Assembly (NCBI GenBank): GCA_032124015.1
Contig: JAQBEH010000024.1
Location: forward strand, 11,844-75,843
Length of the DNA stretch: 64,000 bases
Source of the DNA: DASRJG01 sp032124015
Lineage (GTDB): Bacteria > Acidobacteriota > Polarisedimenticolia > Polarisedimenticolales > DASRJG01
Direction: 5' to 3'
A program made the translations under genes and the position numbers. Positions 44,109-53,237 of this stretch are shown piece by piece. The notes under the pieces are model-generated. The model made no database searches. It worked only from the letters and a program-made list of their open reading frames with translations, and was not told the DNA's origin. Position 1 is the stretch's first letter. Each line of letters begins with the position of its first letter.

Positions 44109-45389
44109 ATGGCGACGCGCTGCATCGAACCCGCAAAAGGCCCGGTAGACGCTGACTTCCTCGCGATGCCGTCGAAGAGTGCCACACACCGGGCGCTCGT
44201 GGCGGCCGCCCTCGCGGATGGCCTCAGCGAGATCCGCGAACCGCTCGATGCCGACGATACCCGCCGCACGCTACAAGGTTTGCGTGAATTAGGAATCGGC
44301 GTCGAAGAGCGGGGACGCGTCTGGGCGGTCCACGGCGGGGCGGGAGCGGTCCCCGGAGGCGCAACGATCGATCTGGGTGCTTCCGGAACTTCCGGGCGGT
44401 TCCTCGCCGCGCTGGCGACGCTCGGCGGTAGGCCGTCGATCCTCGATGGATCTGTGCGTCTACGTGAGCGGCCCATGCGGGAGCTGATCCAAGCGCTCTC
44501 CACGCTGGGCGCGACCGTCGACGCCTCGGGCGGTTCGGGGTTCCCCCTCAGCGCGGGAGGGGCCCCGGTGCGCGGTGGAACGGTGGTTGTGTCCGGGGCG
44601 CGCAGCAGCCAATTCGCGAGCGCTTTGCTCCTGGCGGGCCCGTCATTTCAACAGGGTCTCCGTCTCGAGGTCGCCCCGCCCCGCGTGTCCTTCTCCTACG
44701 TTCGCATGACCGTCGAGATGCTCGAGACTTTCGGCGCAAGCGTCTCGACGGTGGGGGAAGCGCGGTTCGTGGTGCCGCCGCAACGGCTCCGGGCGACGAC
44801 CGTCTCGATCGAGGGCGATCACTCCTCGGCCTCGTACCTGTTCGGAGCGGCTGCGATCCTCGGTGGCCGGGTCCGGATTCGAGGACTGCGCGCGGACAGC
44901 GCCCAGCCCGACGCGAGATTTCCGCGCGACCTGGGTACTCTCGGGTGCCGGGTCGACTATGGCGACGACAACATCGTCGTCGAGGGAACCGGACGCGTGC
45001 CGCCCTTCGCCTGGGACCTCGCGGACGCCCCCGACCTCGCCCCCACGGCCGCCGTGCTGGCGCTGTTTGCCGAAGGCCCGTGCGCGCTATCCGGATTGCA
45101 ACATTTGACGCTGAAAGAGTCCGACCGCCTGGCGGTGCTCCAGGAGAATCTCACGCGCCTGGGCGCACGTACCGCGGTGGAGGCAGCCACGCTCTCGATC
45201 AATCCGCCGGCGCGAGGGGTGGCCCATGGGGGAACGATCCGGGTCGCGGGCGATCACCGCATAGCGATGGCGTTCGCGTTGGCTGGTCTGGTGATCCCCG
45301 GGGTGATCGTAGACGACCCGGGCGTTGTGGCGAAATCGTACCCCCGATTCTGGGACGACCTCGCTGCGCTCGTCAGAACTGGAAGCTGA
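44109..45389 (+). CDS. aroA: 3-phosphoshikimate 1-carboxyvinyltransferase (EPSP synthase)
   Basis: AroA joins shikimate-3-phosphate and PEP in aromatic amino acid synthesis. The 426-residue protein has the PSKSATHRAL segment, the PEP-binding LGASGTSGRFLAAL (instead of the more usual GNAGT), DLADAPDLAPTAAVLAL and LKESDRLAVL. Length is standard. The ATG at 44109 begins the family N-terminus; the frame is open upstream. Its last 17 bp overlap the end of the convergent gene at 45373. Confidence 0.95.
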   Translation: MATRCIEPAKGPVDADFLAMPSKSATHRALVAAALADGLSEIREPLDADDTRRTLQGLRELGIGVEERGRVWAVHGGAGAVPGGATIDLGASGTSGRFLAALATLGGRPSILDGSVRLRERPMRELIQALSTLGATVDASGGSGFPLSAGGAPVRGGTVVVSGARSSQFASALLLAGPSFQQGLRLEVAPPRVSFSYVRMTVEMLETFGASVSTVGEARFVVPPQRLRATTVSIEGDHSSASYLFGAAAILGGRVRIRGLRADSAQPDARFPRDLGTLGCRVDYGDDNIVVEGTGRVPPFAWDLADAPDLAPTAAVLALFAEGPCALSGLQHLTLKESDRLAVLQENLTRLGARTAVEAATLSINPPARGVAHGGTIRVAGDHRIAMAFALAGLVIPGVIVDDPGVVAKSYPRFWDDLAALVRTGS

Positions 45390-46623
45390 GCCCCAAGTTG
45401 ATCGATGACACGATGTAGTCGCGCGACACGAATCGTGCTGTCGTTCCAAGCGCGATCTGGGAGGCATTGTCCGGGAGCGAAAGTTCGGTTGGAAGCAGCA
45501 TGGCGTCGAGATACCCCGTGGTGTTCCAGTCGAGGATCATGTTGAAACCCTCGAGCAGTTTGACGCGGATGCCCGCCTCGAATGTCGTGTTCCACGTCGA
45601 TTTGGATAGGCTTTCGTCAATGTGTCCCGGGCCCGGATAGTAGGCGCCGACGACGGCCGGGTCACGCGAAATGTACGTAAACGTCCCTGAGTCCGTGTCG
45701 AGCGACTCCAAGATGAATGCGGCCTGCACGAGGGCGTAAAGGGTCAGGCGCTGCCGGAAGAAATTGAACTGGATCTCTCCCGAGCCCACCGGTCCCCAGC
45801 CACTCGTCGCTTGTTGCATGAGGATCAGATCGAGCGTAGCGCCGTTGGAGTAACCAACACCGCTGGTGCTCGAGGCGCCCGTCACCCACGCGGGAGTCGC
45901 GATCGCCCCATCGAAAGTCAGGTAGCGGATCCCGGCGGTCCACCGCGAGCGAATCCTCACCCCGCCAAACTCGCGGCGGTAGTAGAGATCCCACGTTTGG
46001 ATCCGGTTGCCGAGGTTTTTTGGAACCGCTGCCGACAGGTTGGCGGTCGTCGCGGGGTACTTGATTTCGTCGGGGTCCGGAACACCGTTCCCATTCGTAT
46101 CGTCGGCGATGGAGTTCCAAGTGGGCGGTGTTTTCGTCGACGTCAGCAGTCCGTTACGGACCGTGACTTGCCACCAAGGGAGTTGGTACCCGATCACGAT
46201 CGCGGGCTGGTTACCGGAAGACTGATAGCTGCTCTGCGTGCCCGTTGCGTCGAGCTCGAACGTGCCGTCGGAAATACCGGTGTAAGTCAACAGGTACTGG
46301 CCGCGGTCACGCGGGAGGGTCCAACCCGCGGTGAACTGTCCGATCTGGTTCCCGCTGAAGTTGAGACTATTCAAGGAATTCGACTTGACGCCGCTTTGCA
46401 GCGAATTGTCGATGGTGTCGATCGACGCCGAACCGCCGCGCGTCTCGAGGTACATCGCGAAGTGGTCGCCGAAGAACGGGTCTTTCTTCTTGGGTGTTTC
46501 CGTCGCTGCCACTGGCGGAGCCTCGTTGTTCGGGGGAGGGGGGTCTTCGGCCAGCGCCGGCAGCGATACGACGCCGAAACCTATCGAAAAGACCCCCGAT
46601 GCCAGCCGCCTCTTCCAACTCAT
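45373..46623 (-). CDS. Outer-membrane beta-barrel protein of unknown family
   Basis: The 416-residue protein has a signal peptide (MSWKRRLASGVFSIGFGVVS, cleavage after LPALA). A Pro-rich linker follows, then many alternating aromatic strands, ending in SFQF, the terminal Phe expected of barrels. Between about 165 and 185 there is DDTNGNGVPDPDE, which looks like a DxNxNGxxDxxE calcium-binding loop, perhaps surface exposed. ATG 46623 is chosen for the signal peptide and the AGGGGG upstream. A strong promoter lies further upstream. I do not recognise a substrate. Confidence 0.75.
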   Translation of the reverse strand: MSWKRRLASGVFSIGFGVVSLPALAEDPPPPNNEAPPVAATETPKKKDPFFGDHFAMYLETRGGSASIDTIDNSLQSGVKSNSLNSLNFSGNQIGQFTAGWTLPRDRGQYLLTYTGISDGTFELDATGTQSSYQSSGNQPAIVIGYQLPWWQVTVRNGLLTSTKTPPTWNSIADDTNGNGVPDPDEIKYPATTANLSAAVPKNLGNRIQTWDLYYRREFGGVRIRSRWTAGIRYLTFDGAIATPAWVTGASSTSGVGYSNGATLDLILMQQATSGWGPVGSGEIQFNFFRQRLTLYALVQAAFILESLDTDSGTFTYISRDPAVVGAYYPGPGHIDESLSKSTWNTTFEAGIRVKLLEGFNMILDWNTTGYLDAMLLPTELSLPDNASQIALGTTARFVSRDYIVSSINLGLSFQF

Positions 46624-46708
46624 GTAACGACCCCCTGCAACTTCAATCGGCCGCACGATACCGCAATCGAATCCATGCTTCACGCTTCGACAGACCGGAG
46701 AGCCTGCC

Positions 46709-46737
46709 TATATAGAGAAAACCCGGACGCACGTCAA
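46709..46737 (-). promoter_or_regulatory. Sigma-70-type promoter of the barrel protein gene
   Basis: Minus-strand TTGACG (46737 to 46732), 17 bp spacer, TATATA (46714 to 46709). The leader to ATG 46623 would be about 80 nt. It is the best -10 in the window, suggesting high expression. Confidence 0.75.
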
Positions 46738-46791
46738 GCACGGCTCGCTCCAGAACGATCTTCGTGCTGCATCGGTGCAGAGCCGCCACCG

Positions 46792-46800
46792 TGCTATTAT
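46792..46800 (+). promoter_or_regulatory. Extended -10 (TGC-TATTAT) upstream of the FadL-like gene
   Basis: A TGn extension precedes TATTAT (46795-46800), with no strong -35, as expected for an extended -10 promoter. The leader of about 75 nt includes a GGAGGA ribosome-binding site. Confidence 0.5.
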
Positions 46801-46881
46801 CCCGCCGCTGAAAATAGTCGTGCGGAAAGGGCGCGAGCCCTTTCGGAGCCCAACTTGCCCGTCTTGGAGGATCCAAGCGCC

Positions 46882-48087
46882 ATGAACAAGCGAAGCCTAC
46901 TGATTCTCGCCGTGATCGTTGTTTTGGCCGCTGCTCCCGCCTTTGCCTCGGGATTCGGATTCTACGAGCAGAGCGCAAAGGCCTCCGGCCAGGCCGGAGC
47001 GTGGGTTGCGCGCGCGGATGACGCTGCGGCGAACTGGTACAACCCGGCCGCCCTGGTGAACCTGACGGGACGTGAGGTCCAGTTCGGTTTCAACTATCTC
47101 GATACCGGCGCCGACACGCAGTTCAGCCCGACCGCGGATCCGAACGTGTCCATCGACGCTGAGTCGAACGGCCTCTTCCCCTCGCACTTCTACTTTTCTC
47201 AAAAGATCAACGACCGTATCGCTTGGGGAGTCGGGCTCAACAACCCGTTCGGTCTCGTTACCGAGTGGGGCGATTCGTCGGTCACCCCGTTCAGCAGGCG
47301 CGCGGAGTTGGCGACCTACCTGGTCAACCCCAATATCGCGTTCAAGATGGGCAATTTCTGGTCTGTGGCGTTCGGAGCCGACTACCTCGTGGCGGAAATC
47401 AAGGAGTATTCGTTCGACGTCGTGCCGCAAACGATCACGACCAACCTCACCGGAGAAGGCGACGCCTGGGGTTATAACTTCGCCCTGCAGTTCAAGAACA
47501 AATACTTCTCCATCGCCGGGCAGTATCGGTCGGCGCTGAAGGTCAACGTCGACGGAAATATCACCGTCGACCCGCCCCTGTCCGCCTTGAACTCCGCCGC
47601 CACGACCAAGCTCAACCTGCCGGGTCAAACGATGCTAGGCATGGCCTGGACCGGTAAGCGCGTCGATGTCGAAGTCGGGGCTTACTACACGCAGTGGAAC
47701 TACTTCAAGAGCCTCGACGTTTCGTTCACCAACCCCGACACGTCCCCGATCAGCCTGGCCGAGAACTGGACCGGTACGTGGTCGTGGCGACTTGGCCTCG
47801 CGTTTCGTCTCGGCGAGGAAATGAAAAACGAGATCCGCGTCGGCGCCGTGTTCGACGAGACCCCGATCCCCACCCAGTACCTCCGTCCCTCGATCCCGGA
47901 CGCCGACCGGACCGGCTACACGTTGGGCTACGGCTACCTGGCCAAGAGGTGGGGTATCGACGTCTACACCATGTACCTCGATTTCGACTCCGTGACGGCC
48001 ACCGGAGATCCGGCCGACGGCGTGCTTCCGGGGACCTACACCACCACGATCTGGCTCGTCGGCGTGACGGGCAAGTACCGCTTCTGA
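46882..48087 (+). CDS. FadL/TodX/OMPP1-family outer-membrane transporter
   Basis: The 401-residue protein has a signal peptide (MNKRSLLILAVIVVL, cleavage after PAFA). The mature N-terminus SGFGFYEQSAKASGQAGAW and the following WYNPAALVNLTGREVQFG match the hatch and first strands of FadL-type proteins. It ends in KYRF, typical for a barrel. FadL proteins pass long-chain fatty acids or other hydrophobic compounds across the outer membrane. The synthetase-like gene 57 bp downstream and fadIJ elsewhere in the window support a fatty-acid role. Confidence 0.9.
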   Translation: MNKRSLLILAVIVVLAAAPAFASGFGFYEQSAKASGQAGAWVARADDAAANWYNPAALVNLTGREVQFGFNYLDTGADTQFSPTADPNVSIDAESNGLFPSHFYFSQKINDRIAWGVGLNNPFGLVTEWGDSSVTPFSRRAELATYLVNPNIAFKMGNFWSVAFGADYLVAEIKEYSFDVVPQTITTNLTGEGDAWGYNFALQFKNKYFSIAGQYRSALKVNVDGNITVDPPLSALNSAATTKLNLPGQTMLGMAWTGKRVDVEVGAYYTQWNYFKSLDVSFTNPDTSPISLAENWTGTWSWRLGLAFRLGEEMKNEIRVGAVFDETPIPTQYLRPSIPDADRTGYTLGYGYLAKRWGIDVYTMYLDFDSVTATGDPADGVLPGTYTTTIWLVGVTGKYRF

Positions 48088-48099
48088 TCTCGGGTTCGA

Positions 48100-48133
48100 C
48101 GGCACAGCGAGACCACCCGGTCTCCCGGTGCCG
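48100..48133. terminator. Two-part hairpin between the FadL-like and synthetase-like genes
   Basis: CGGCAC/GTGCCG and GAGACC/GGTCTC form two 6 bp stems separated by a 3/3 internal loop, with an ACCC tip. There is no T tract. It may end the FadL transcript or protect its 3' end; it also lies just before the next ATG (48145). Confidence 0.5.
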
Positions 48134-48144
48134 CGCCGATTCCC

Positions 48145-49245
48145 ATGGGCACTGACGCCCTTTCATCCCTCATCGACGGCCCCGGCGAGCATGCGGGGCC
48201 GATCGTTTTTTCACGCAGCAATGGCGCGTGGAACGGGCAGGCGGCGCGCTTCGGCGAAGACGTCCGAGGGCTTGCTGCGGCGCTGTCCGGCTACGGATTG
48301 GGAGCAGGCGCTCGCGCGGCCGTTCTCGGTTCGGAAAGTTGCGGAACCCTACGCGCCGGACTCGCGGTCATCTCCGCCGGAGGGACCCTCGTTCCGCTCG
48401 ATCCCTCGCTTTCCGACGACGGGCTGCGTCGAGCGCTCGCGTCCAGTGGCGCCGTTCAAGTCATCGCCTCCGACGAGCGGCAGCTTGCCCGTGTTCTTGC
48501 GCTGCGGCCCGACCTACCCGCGCTCGAGTTGGTTCTGCTCATGTCCGCGGCTCATTCCGAGCGAAAGCCAGCTGCCTTGCTCGTGGAGGCGGCGACGGCG
48601 GTCGGGCTGGCCACTCTCGCCTCCGATCCGGGCCAACTGCGCCGGGTTTTCGCCCAGAGCCAGGGTCATGCGGCTTGCCTGCTCATCGACGCCTCAGGTG
48701 AGATTCGGGAGGTCGGGCGCGCAGACCTTCTGTCCCTCGCGGACGTGATTGCACGGGCCCTGGGCCTCGCGCGGGGGAAGACCGTGCTCACCTCCCTCCC
48801 GGTCGGTGGGATCGTTCGGCTGGGTGCGTCGTTGGCCGCGTTGAGCCAGGGGGCCACGCTTCTGCTTCCGGACCCAGCCGAGCGGCCGGACGCAGGCCTC
48901 GCCGAGTACCCCGCGGACGCCGTACTTCTGGACGTCACGGGCCTCGAACGTCTCTTCCGCGCGTGGAACGAGGACATCGAGGCAAGATCTTGGCTCGGTC
49001 GGATCGTGACGCGGTGGGCACTGCGAGAAGGAGGCAAGACGGCGCGTAGCGGCTGGAAACACGGTCTTGCCGACCGTCTTGCCCTGCGCGAGTTGCGCGG
49101 CAAACTCGGCGGACGAGCGGCCGGACTCGACGTCATCGTCAGCGGAGGGCGCAGTGCGTCCTCCGAGGTCGACTCCTTCTTCGCTGCCACAGGGCTATCC
49201 GTTCGATACCATTCCCCCGATACCGGCGCTGCGCTGGCCCGATGA
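48145..49245 (+). CDS. Truncated, degenerate acyl-CoA synthetase-like (AMP-binding) protein
   Basis: The 366-residue protein follows the N-terminal domain of long-chain acyl-CoA synthetases: GLAAALSGYGLGAGARAAVL, VISAGGTLVPLDPSLSDDGLR and the later GRAAGLDVIVSGGRSASSEVDSFF. The phosphate loop expected as TSGTTGxPKG reads LLIDASGEIREVGR and is not conserved. The protein stops just after YHSPDTG, where the usual YGxTE motif and whole C-terminal domain should follow. It is therefore unlikely to activate fatty acids. It may be a decaying gene or a binding protein. No Shine-Dalgarno is seen before the ATG. Confidence 0.65.
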   Translation: MGTDALSSLIDGPGEHAGPIVFSRSNGAWNGQAARFGEDVRGLAAALSGYGLGAGARAAVLGSESCGTLRAGLAVISAGGTLVPLDPSLSDDGLRRALASSGAVQVIASDERQLARVLALRPDLPALELVLLMSAAHSERKPAALLVEAATAVGLATLASDPGQLRRVFAQSQGHAACLLIDASGEIREVGRADLLSLADVIARALGLARGKTVLTSLPVGGIVRLGASLAALSQGATLLLPDPAERPDAGLAEYPADAVLLDVTGLERLFRAWNEDIEARSWLGRIVTRWALREGGKTARSGWKHGLADRLALRELRGKLGGRAAGLDVIVSGGRSASSEVDSFFAATGLSVRYHSPDTGAALAR

Positions 49246-49278
49246 TTGCTAGTTCGTGATCCGGGGAGAGTGTCGCTC

Positions 49279-50277
49279 ATGCGCCTGAATCGTGTCGTTT
49301 TGACCTTGGTCTGCGCGGGGAGCCTGGTCGGCACCGCTCCTTTTGCGGCGGGCGGGCCCGGGGCGATCACGGCGGGCCCCGCGGCGGAGCGCAAGCTCGA
49401 CGATGAGACGGTCGAGCGCCTCCTCCGAGTTCAGGACGAGCAGGAAGTCGCCGTGAGGCTCGTACTCTTGCCGGCCAGCGTCGAAGACAGGCGGGGCCGT
49501 ATCATCACTGGGCTCACGGCCGGAGACTTCAGCCTGACCGATGAGAACGTGCCGCAAAAGATCAAGTACTTCTCCGTTGAAAGCGACGAACCCGTGGCCA
49601 TTGCTTTCGTGCTCGACGTGTCGGGCAGCATGCGCCAGAGCGGGAAGATCGAAGCCGCGAAAGAAGCGATCCGTTTCTTCGTGGACCAACTTCGTCCGCA
49701 GGACCGGTATGCGCTCATTTGCTTCGCCGACGACCAGGTGTCGTGGGTCACCGAATTCACATCGGATCACCAGCGATTTCTCGAGCGGCTGATGGTCCAG
49801 GAGGGCTACGGTCAGACCGCCTTGAACGACGCGATGGCGGCGATTCCGAGGCTCGTCGACGAGAGCACGAGCGGCAGGAAGGCGATCGTGCTCATCACGG
49901 ACGGCGTTGACAATGCCAGCCAGCTCACCACGGAGCAATCGGTGGTCACCGCCCGAAAGGTCCAAGTCCCGATATTCACGGTTGGCTTCTCGACGCTCCC
50001 CTGGGAGAATCGGAAGCGAGTCAAGGATCTCGGGTTCAATCTGGCCGTGCTGCAGCTTTTCGCGGATGAAACAGGCGGCGCCCTCTTCGTCGTGCAGGAC
50101 CCGGACGAGTTGAAAGAGGCGGTCTCCCGCATCTCGACGGAACTCCGCTATCAATACCTGATCGGGTACTCCCCGGGTCTTCAGAGCTGGGATGGCGGCT
50201 TCCGCTCAATCCAACTCCAAGCGCGCGGCGGCCGCTACCTCGTGCGGACACGCAAGGGGTACTACGCAAACCCCTGA
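49279..50277 (+). CDS. Exported VWFA-domain protein (acidobacterial VWFA-related type)
   Basis: The 332-residue protein has an N-terminal signal segment. Next comes the LVLLPASVEDRRGRIITGLTAGDF-type lead-in that marks the acidobacterial VWFA-related family (cut here into RLVLLPASVEDR and GLTAGDFSLTDE). The VWFA domain has the MIDAS motif DVSGSM, the downstream Thr region and ITDGVDNAS. It ends with YQYLIGYSP and RTRKGYY. Such proteins are common in Acidobacteria; their function is unknown. ATG 49279 follows a GGGGAGAG ribosome-binding site. Confidence 0.85.
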   Translation: MRLNRVVLTLVCAGSLVGTAPFAAGGPGAITAGPAAERKLDDETVERLLRVQDEQEVAVRLVLLPASVEDRRGRIITGLTAGDFSLTDENVPQKIKYFSVESDEPVAIAFVLDVSGSMRQSGKIEAAKEAIRFFVDQLRPQDRYALICFADDQVSWVTEFTSDHQRFLERLMVQEGYGQTALNDAMAAIPRLVDESTSGRKAIVLITDGVDNASQLTTEQSVVTARKVQVPIFTVGFSTLPWENRKRVKDLGFNLAVLQLFADETGGALFVVQDPDELKEAVSRISTELRYQYLIGYSPGLQSWDGGFRSIQLQARGGRYLVRTRKGYYANP

Positions 50278-50596
50278 TCCGGTCCGCGATCGATCAAGAT
50301 CGTGTAAAAACGACAGCGCACGACTGGCTCTTCCGCGAACTTTGCGCCCACAAAGCGACGCGAAACAAGACGAATTTGTAATTAGACCGACGTTTTCGTG
50401 ATGGCACGATGATTGACTCTCTTCCTGTCGGAGCTACGGTTTTCACCCCCATTGCGGGAAAAGGCCTGACTTTGTAAAGTCCGGTCGGTGACTACGGAGC
50501 GGGAGGATCCCGGGGGATGCCGGGTCATTTATTCACCGTTACGCGATGGTGCCCTGAGGCGCTGGCAACGGTCGGAACAACGAAGGAGCGGAAGCT
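50278..50596. promoter_or_regulatory. 319 bp intergenic region with a candidate promoter for the OmpA/Pal gene
   Basis: No credible gene. TTGCGG (50452-50457), 17 bp, TAAAGT (50475-50480) is a fair promoter reading toward 50597. A second pair TTGACT (50413-50418), 16 bp, TACGGT (50435-50440) is weaker. A small inverted repeat CTTTG/CAAAG lies at 50340-50355. An AAGGAG ribosome-binding site is present before the ATG. The region 50300-50400 is AT-richer than its neighbours. Confidence 0.5.
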
Positions 50597-51241
50597 ATGC
50601 AAAAGAGTTTGAGTTTGGCGGTCGCGGGTGTGGCGGTGATGTCGCTGATCGCGGCCAGCGGTTGCGTCACCAAGAAGGCGTGGCGAGAAAACGTCGAGTC
50701 GACGGACACCCGAGTGAAGGGCGTTGAGAGCGGGCTCGAGACGCAGGAAAAGCGCACGTCGGATCTCGCGGCTGAGACGGACACGCGGATCAACCAGGTG
50801 AAGGGTACCGCCGAACAGGCCGTTGAAATCGGCAACCAGGCGATGACCAAGGCGGAGACGGCCGAGAAGATGGCTCGTGGAAAGATCCTCTGGACGGTCA
50901 CCCTGTCGGACGACAGCGTTAGGTTCTCGTTCGACGGCGACAAGGTCCCGGATGGCGCCCAGGCGATCCTCGATGATCTCGCCAACAAAGTGAAGAGCAT
51001 GGACCGGGCCGTGTATCTCGAGATCGAGGGTCACACGGACAACATCGGCAGCGACGAGTACAACCAGCGCCTCGCCGCAATGCGTGCGGAAGCGGTCCGC
51101 AACTATCTCGCGGAGAAGGACGGCATTCCGCTGCATGCGATGAACATCATCTCGTTCGGCGAGACGAAGCCCGTCGCCGCCAACACGACGTCGGAAGGAC
51201 GCGCCAAGAACCGGCGCGTCGTTGTCCGCGTGCTCGAATAG
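50597..51241 (+). CDS. OmpA/Pal-family peptidoglycan-binding lipoprotein
   Basis: The 214-residue protein has a lipoprotein signal with lipobox ASGC (Cys23). A helical stretch of about 70 residues follows (about 30-100, many Ala/Glu/Lys), reminiscent of Lpp-like coiled coils. The OmpA C-terminal domain has EIEGHTDNIGSDEYNQRLA, with the Asp and Arg that bind diaminopimelate in this family. It should tether the outer membrane to the wall. A strong terminator follows, so it is probably monocistronic. A helical spacer ahead of OmpA is unlike standard Pal. Confidence 0.92.
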   Translation: MQKSLSLAVAGVAVMSLIAASGCVTKKAWRENVESTDTRVKGVESGLETQEKRTSDLAAETDTRINQVKGTAEQAVEIGNQAMTKAETAEKMARGKILWTVTLSDDSVRFSFDGDKVPDGAQAILDDLANKVKSMDRAVYLEIEGHTDNIGSDEYNQRLAAMRAEAVRNYLAEKDGIPLHAMNIISFGETKPVAANTTSEGRAKNRRVVVRVLE

Positions 51242-51265
51242 GCCGCGTTTCGAACCTTGTTCGAG

Positions 51266-51302
51266 GGGCCGGCCCCGGGCGGATGACGCCCTGGGCCGGC
51301 CC
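51266..51302 (+). terminator. Strong terminator-like hairpin after the OmpA/Pal gene
   Basis: Arms of 16 bp (51266-51281 and 51287-51302) with one mismatch and a 5 nt loop GATGA, followed by TTCGTGTTT. It is the most stable hairpin I found in the window. Confidence 0.8.
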
Positions 51303-51318
51303 TTCGTGTTTCGGGCAC

Positions 51319-51327
51319 TGATAGACT
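51319..51327 (+). promoter_or_regulatory. Extended -10 (TGA-TAGACT) upstream of the homocysteine methyltransferase gene
   Basis: TAGACT (51322-51327) ends 8 nt before the ATG at 51336; there is no Shine-Dalgarno between. A leaderless mRNA is likely if this box is used. Confidence 0.5.
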
Positions 51328-51335
51328 CACGTCAC

Positions 51336-53237
51336 ATGAAAAGAAACTTTCTTTCCGTTCTCTCCGAGCAGGTTGTTGTATTTGACGGTGCGATGGGGAC
51401 CCGGCTCTACGAGTTGGGTGTGTTCCTCAACAAGTGCTTCGATGAACTCAATGTCTCCAATGGGGCTCTCGTCGAAAGTGTCCATCGGTCCTACGTCGCT
51501 GCCGGCGCCGACGTCATCGAGACGAACACCTTCGGCGCCAACCGTCTCAAGCTCGACAGACACGGCCTCGGCGATCAGGTTCGCGCGATCAACCATGAAG
51601 GCGCGGTTCTCGCGCGCAAGGCCGCCGGCGAACTGTTCGTTGCGGGGGCGATCGGCCCGCTTGGCGTGCGAATCGAGCCATGGGGTCCGACGTCGGTCGA
51701 TGAGGCGGCCGAGATCTTCGCCGAGCAGGCGGTCGCGCTCGCCGAGGGGGGCGTCGATTTATTCTCGGTCGAGACGTTTTACGACCTTGCGGAAATCGAA
51801 GCCGCCGTTCGTGGGATACGCCGAGTGTCCGACCAGCCGATCATCGCGCACATGACGCTCGAGGACGACGGGAGTTCTCTGGAGGGCGTTGCGCCCGAGG
51901 TGTTCGGTCCGCGTCTCGCCGCGCTTCCCGTCCAGGCGGTTGGCGTGAACTGCTCCGTCGGGCCCGCGGCGATGCTCGTGGCGGTGGAGCGCATGGCCGG
52001 AGTCGTGGCACTTCCGATCTCGGCCCAGCCCAACGCCGGCAAGCCGCGTGCGGTCGACAACCGCAACCTCTACCTCTGCAGCCCCGAGTACATGGCGGTG
52101 TACGCCAGACGTTTCATCGAGGCCGGGGCACGCATCGTCGGTGGATGCTGCGGCACGACGCCGGATCACATCAAGGCCATCCGCGGCGCCGTCCGCGCGG
52201 CCGCGCCGGCACGCCGCGCGACGGTCGCGGTGAGCGTCCCCGCTCCGGCTTCTCTCGAAAAGACGCCGGTTCCCGTGGGCGAGCGCTCGCGGTTGTCGAA
52301 AGCCGTCGACGAAAACAAGTTCGTCGTCAGCGTCGAGATGCTCCCTCCGCGCGGTCACGATCTCGTGAAAACCCTGGCCGGCGCGAAACTGCTCCACGAG
52401 GCCGGGGTGGATGCGATCAACATCCCGGACGGCCCTCGCGCTTCCGCGCGCATGAGTCCGATGGCCATGGCGGTGCGCCTCGAGCGTGAAGTCGGGATCG
52501 AGACGATCATCCATTACTGTTGCCGCGACAGGAACCTGCTGGGCATGCAGTCCGACTTGCTCGGCGCTCACTCGCTCGGGCTGCGCAATGTCCTGATCAT
52601 CACGGGGGACCCGCCCAAACTCGGCGACTACCCGGACGCGACCGCCGTGTTCGACGTCGACAGCATCGGCCTCACCAACATGGTGACGCGACTGAATACC
52701 GGGCTCGACGTCGGCGGGAACGCAATCGGGGAGCCGACGGCGTTCTACGTCGGCTGCGGCGTCAACCCGGGTTCGCCCGACCTGGACCGCGAGATCGCCC
52801 GGTTCGAATGGAAGGTCGACGCCGGTGCTCAGTTTTGCATCACCCAGCCGGTCTTCGACGTCGAGGCGCTGCTACGGTTTCTCGAACGCGTGCGCGGCGT
52901 CCGCATCCCCGTGATCGCGGGCGTTTGGCCGTTGACGTCGTACCGCAACGCCGAGTTCATGAACAACGAGGTGCCGGGCGTGAGCGTCCCCGACGCCATT
53001 CTCGAGCGAATGCGTCGCGCGGACACCAAGGATCGGGCGAGGATCGAGGGCGTCGCCATTGCTCAGGAATCGTTGCGGGCGCTCCTCCCACACGTTCAGG
53101 GCGCGCAAATCTCGGCGCCTTTCGGTCGCTACCAAACCGCCCTCGAGGTGGCCCAGGTGATCCCCCGCGAGCGCCTGACGTCGTCTGGCAACCCGCGGGC
53201 ACCCCAACTTCCCGACTCCGGAGGAACCCCCCAATGA
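51336..53237 (+). CDS. Bifunctional homocysteine S-methyltransferase / methylenetetrahydrofolate reductase
   Basis: The 633-residue protein has an N-terminal zinc-dependent homocysteine methyltransferase domain (about 1-290) with the zinc cysteines in NCSVGP (about C206) and GGCCGTTP (C271, C272). An MTHFR-type TIM barrel follows (about 320-610) with FVVSVEMLPPRG, LIITGDPPKLGDYP and FCITQPVFD. B. subtilis YitJ has the same fusion. It should reduce methylene-THF and use the methyl group on homocysteine. No cobalamin domain is present, so another methyl carrier is probably involved. The stop overlaps the next gene (ATGA). Confidence 0.92.
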   Translation: MKRNFLSVLSEQVVVFDGAMGTRLYELGVFLNKCFDELNVSNGALVESVHRSYVAAGADVIETNTFGANRLKLDRHGLGDQVRAINHEGAVLARKAAGELFVAGAIGPLGVRIEPWGPTSVDEAAEIFAEQAVALAEGGVDLFSVETFYDLAEIEAAVRGIRRVSDQPIIAHMTLEDDGSSLEGVAPEVFGPRLAALPVQAVGVNCSVGPAAMLVAVERMAGVVALPISAQPNAGKPRAVDNRNLYLCSPEYMAVYARRFIEAGARIVGGCCGTTPDHIKAIRGAVRAAAPARRATVAVSVPAPASLEKTPVPVGERSRLSKAVDENKFVVSVEMLPPRGHDLVKTLAGAKLLHEAGVDAINIPDGPRASARMSPMAMAVRLEREVGIETIIHYCCRDRNLLGMQSDLLGAHSLGLRNVLIITGDPPKLGDYPDATAVFDVDSIGLTNMVTRLNTGLDVGGNAIGEPTAFYVGCGVNPGSPDLDREIARFEWKVDAGAQFCITQPVFDVEALLRFLERVRGVRIPVIAGVWPLTSYRNAEFMNNEVPGVSVPDAILERMRRADTKDRARIEGVAIAQESLRALLPHVQGAQISAPFGRYQTALEVAQVIPRERLTSSGNPRAPQLPDSGGTPQ

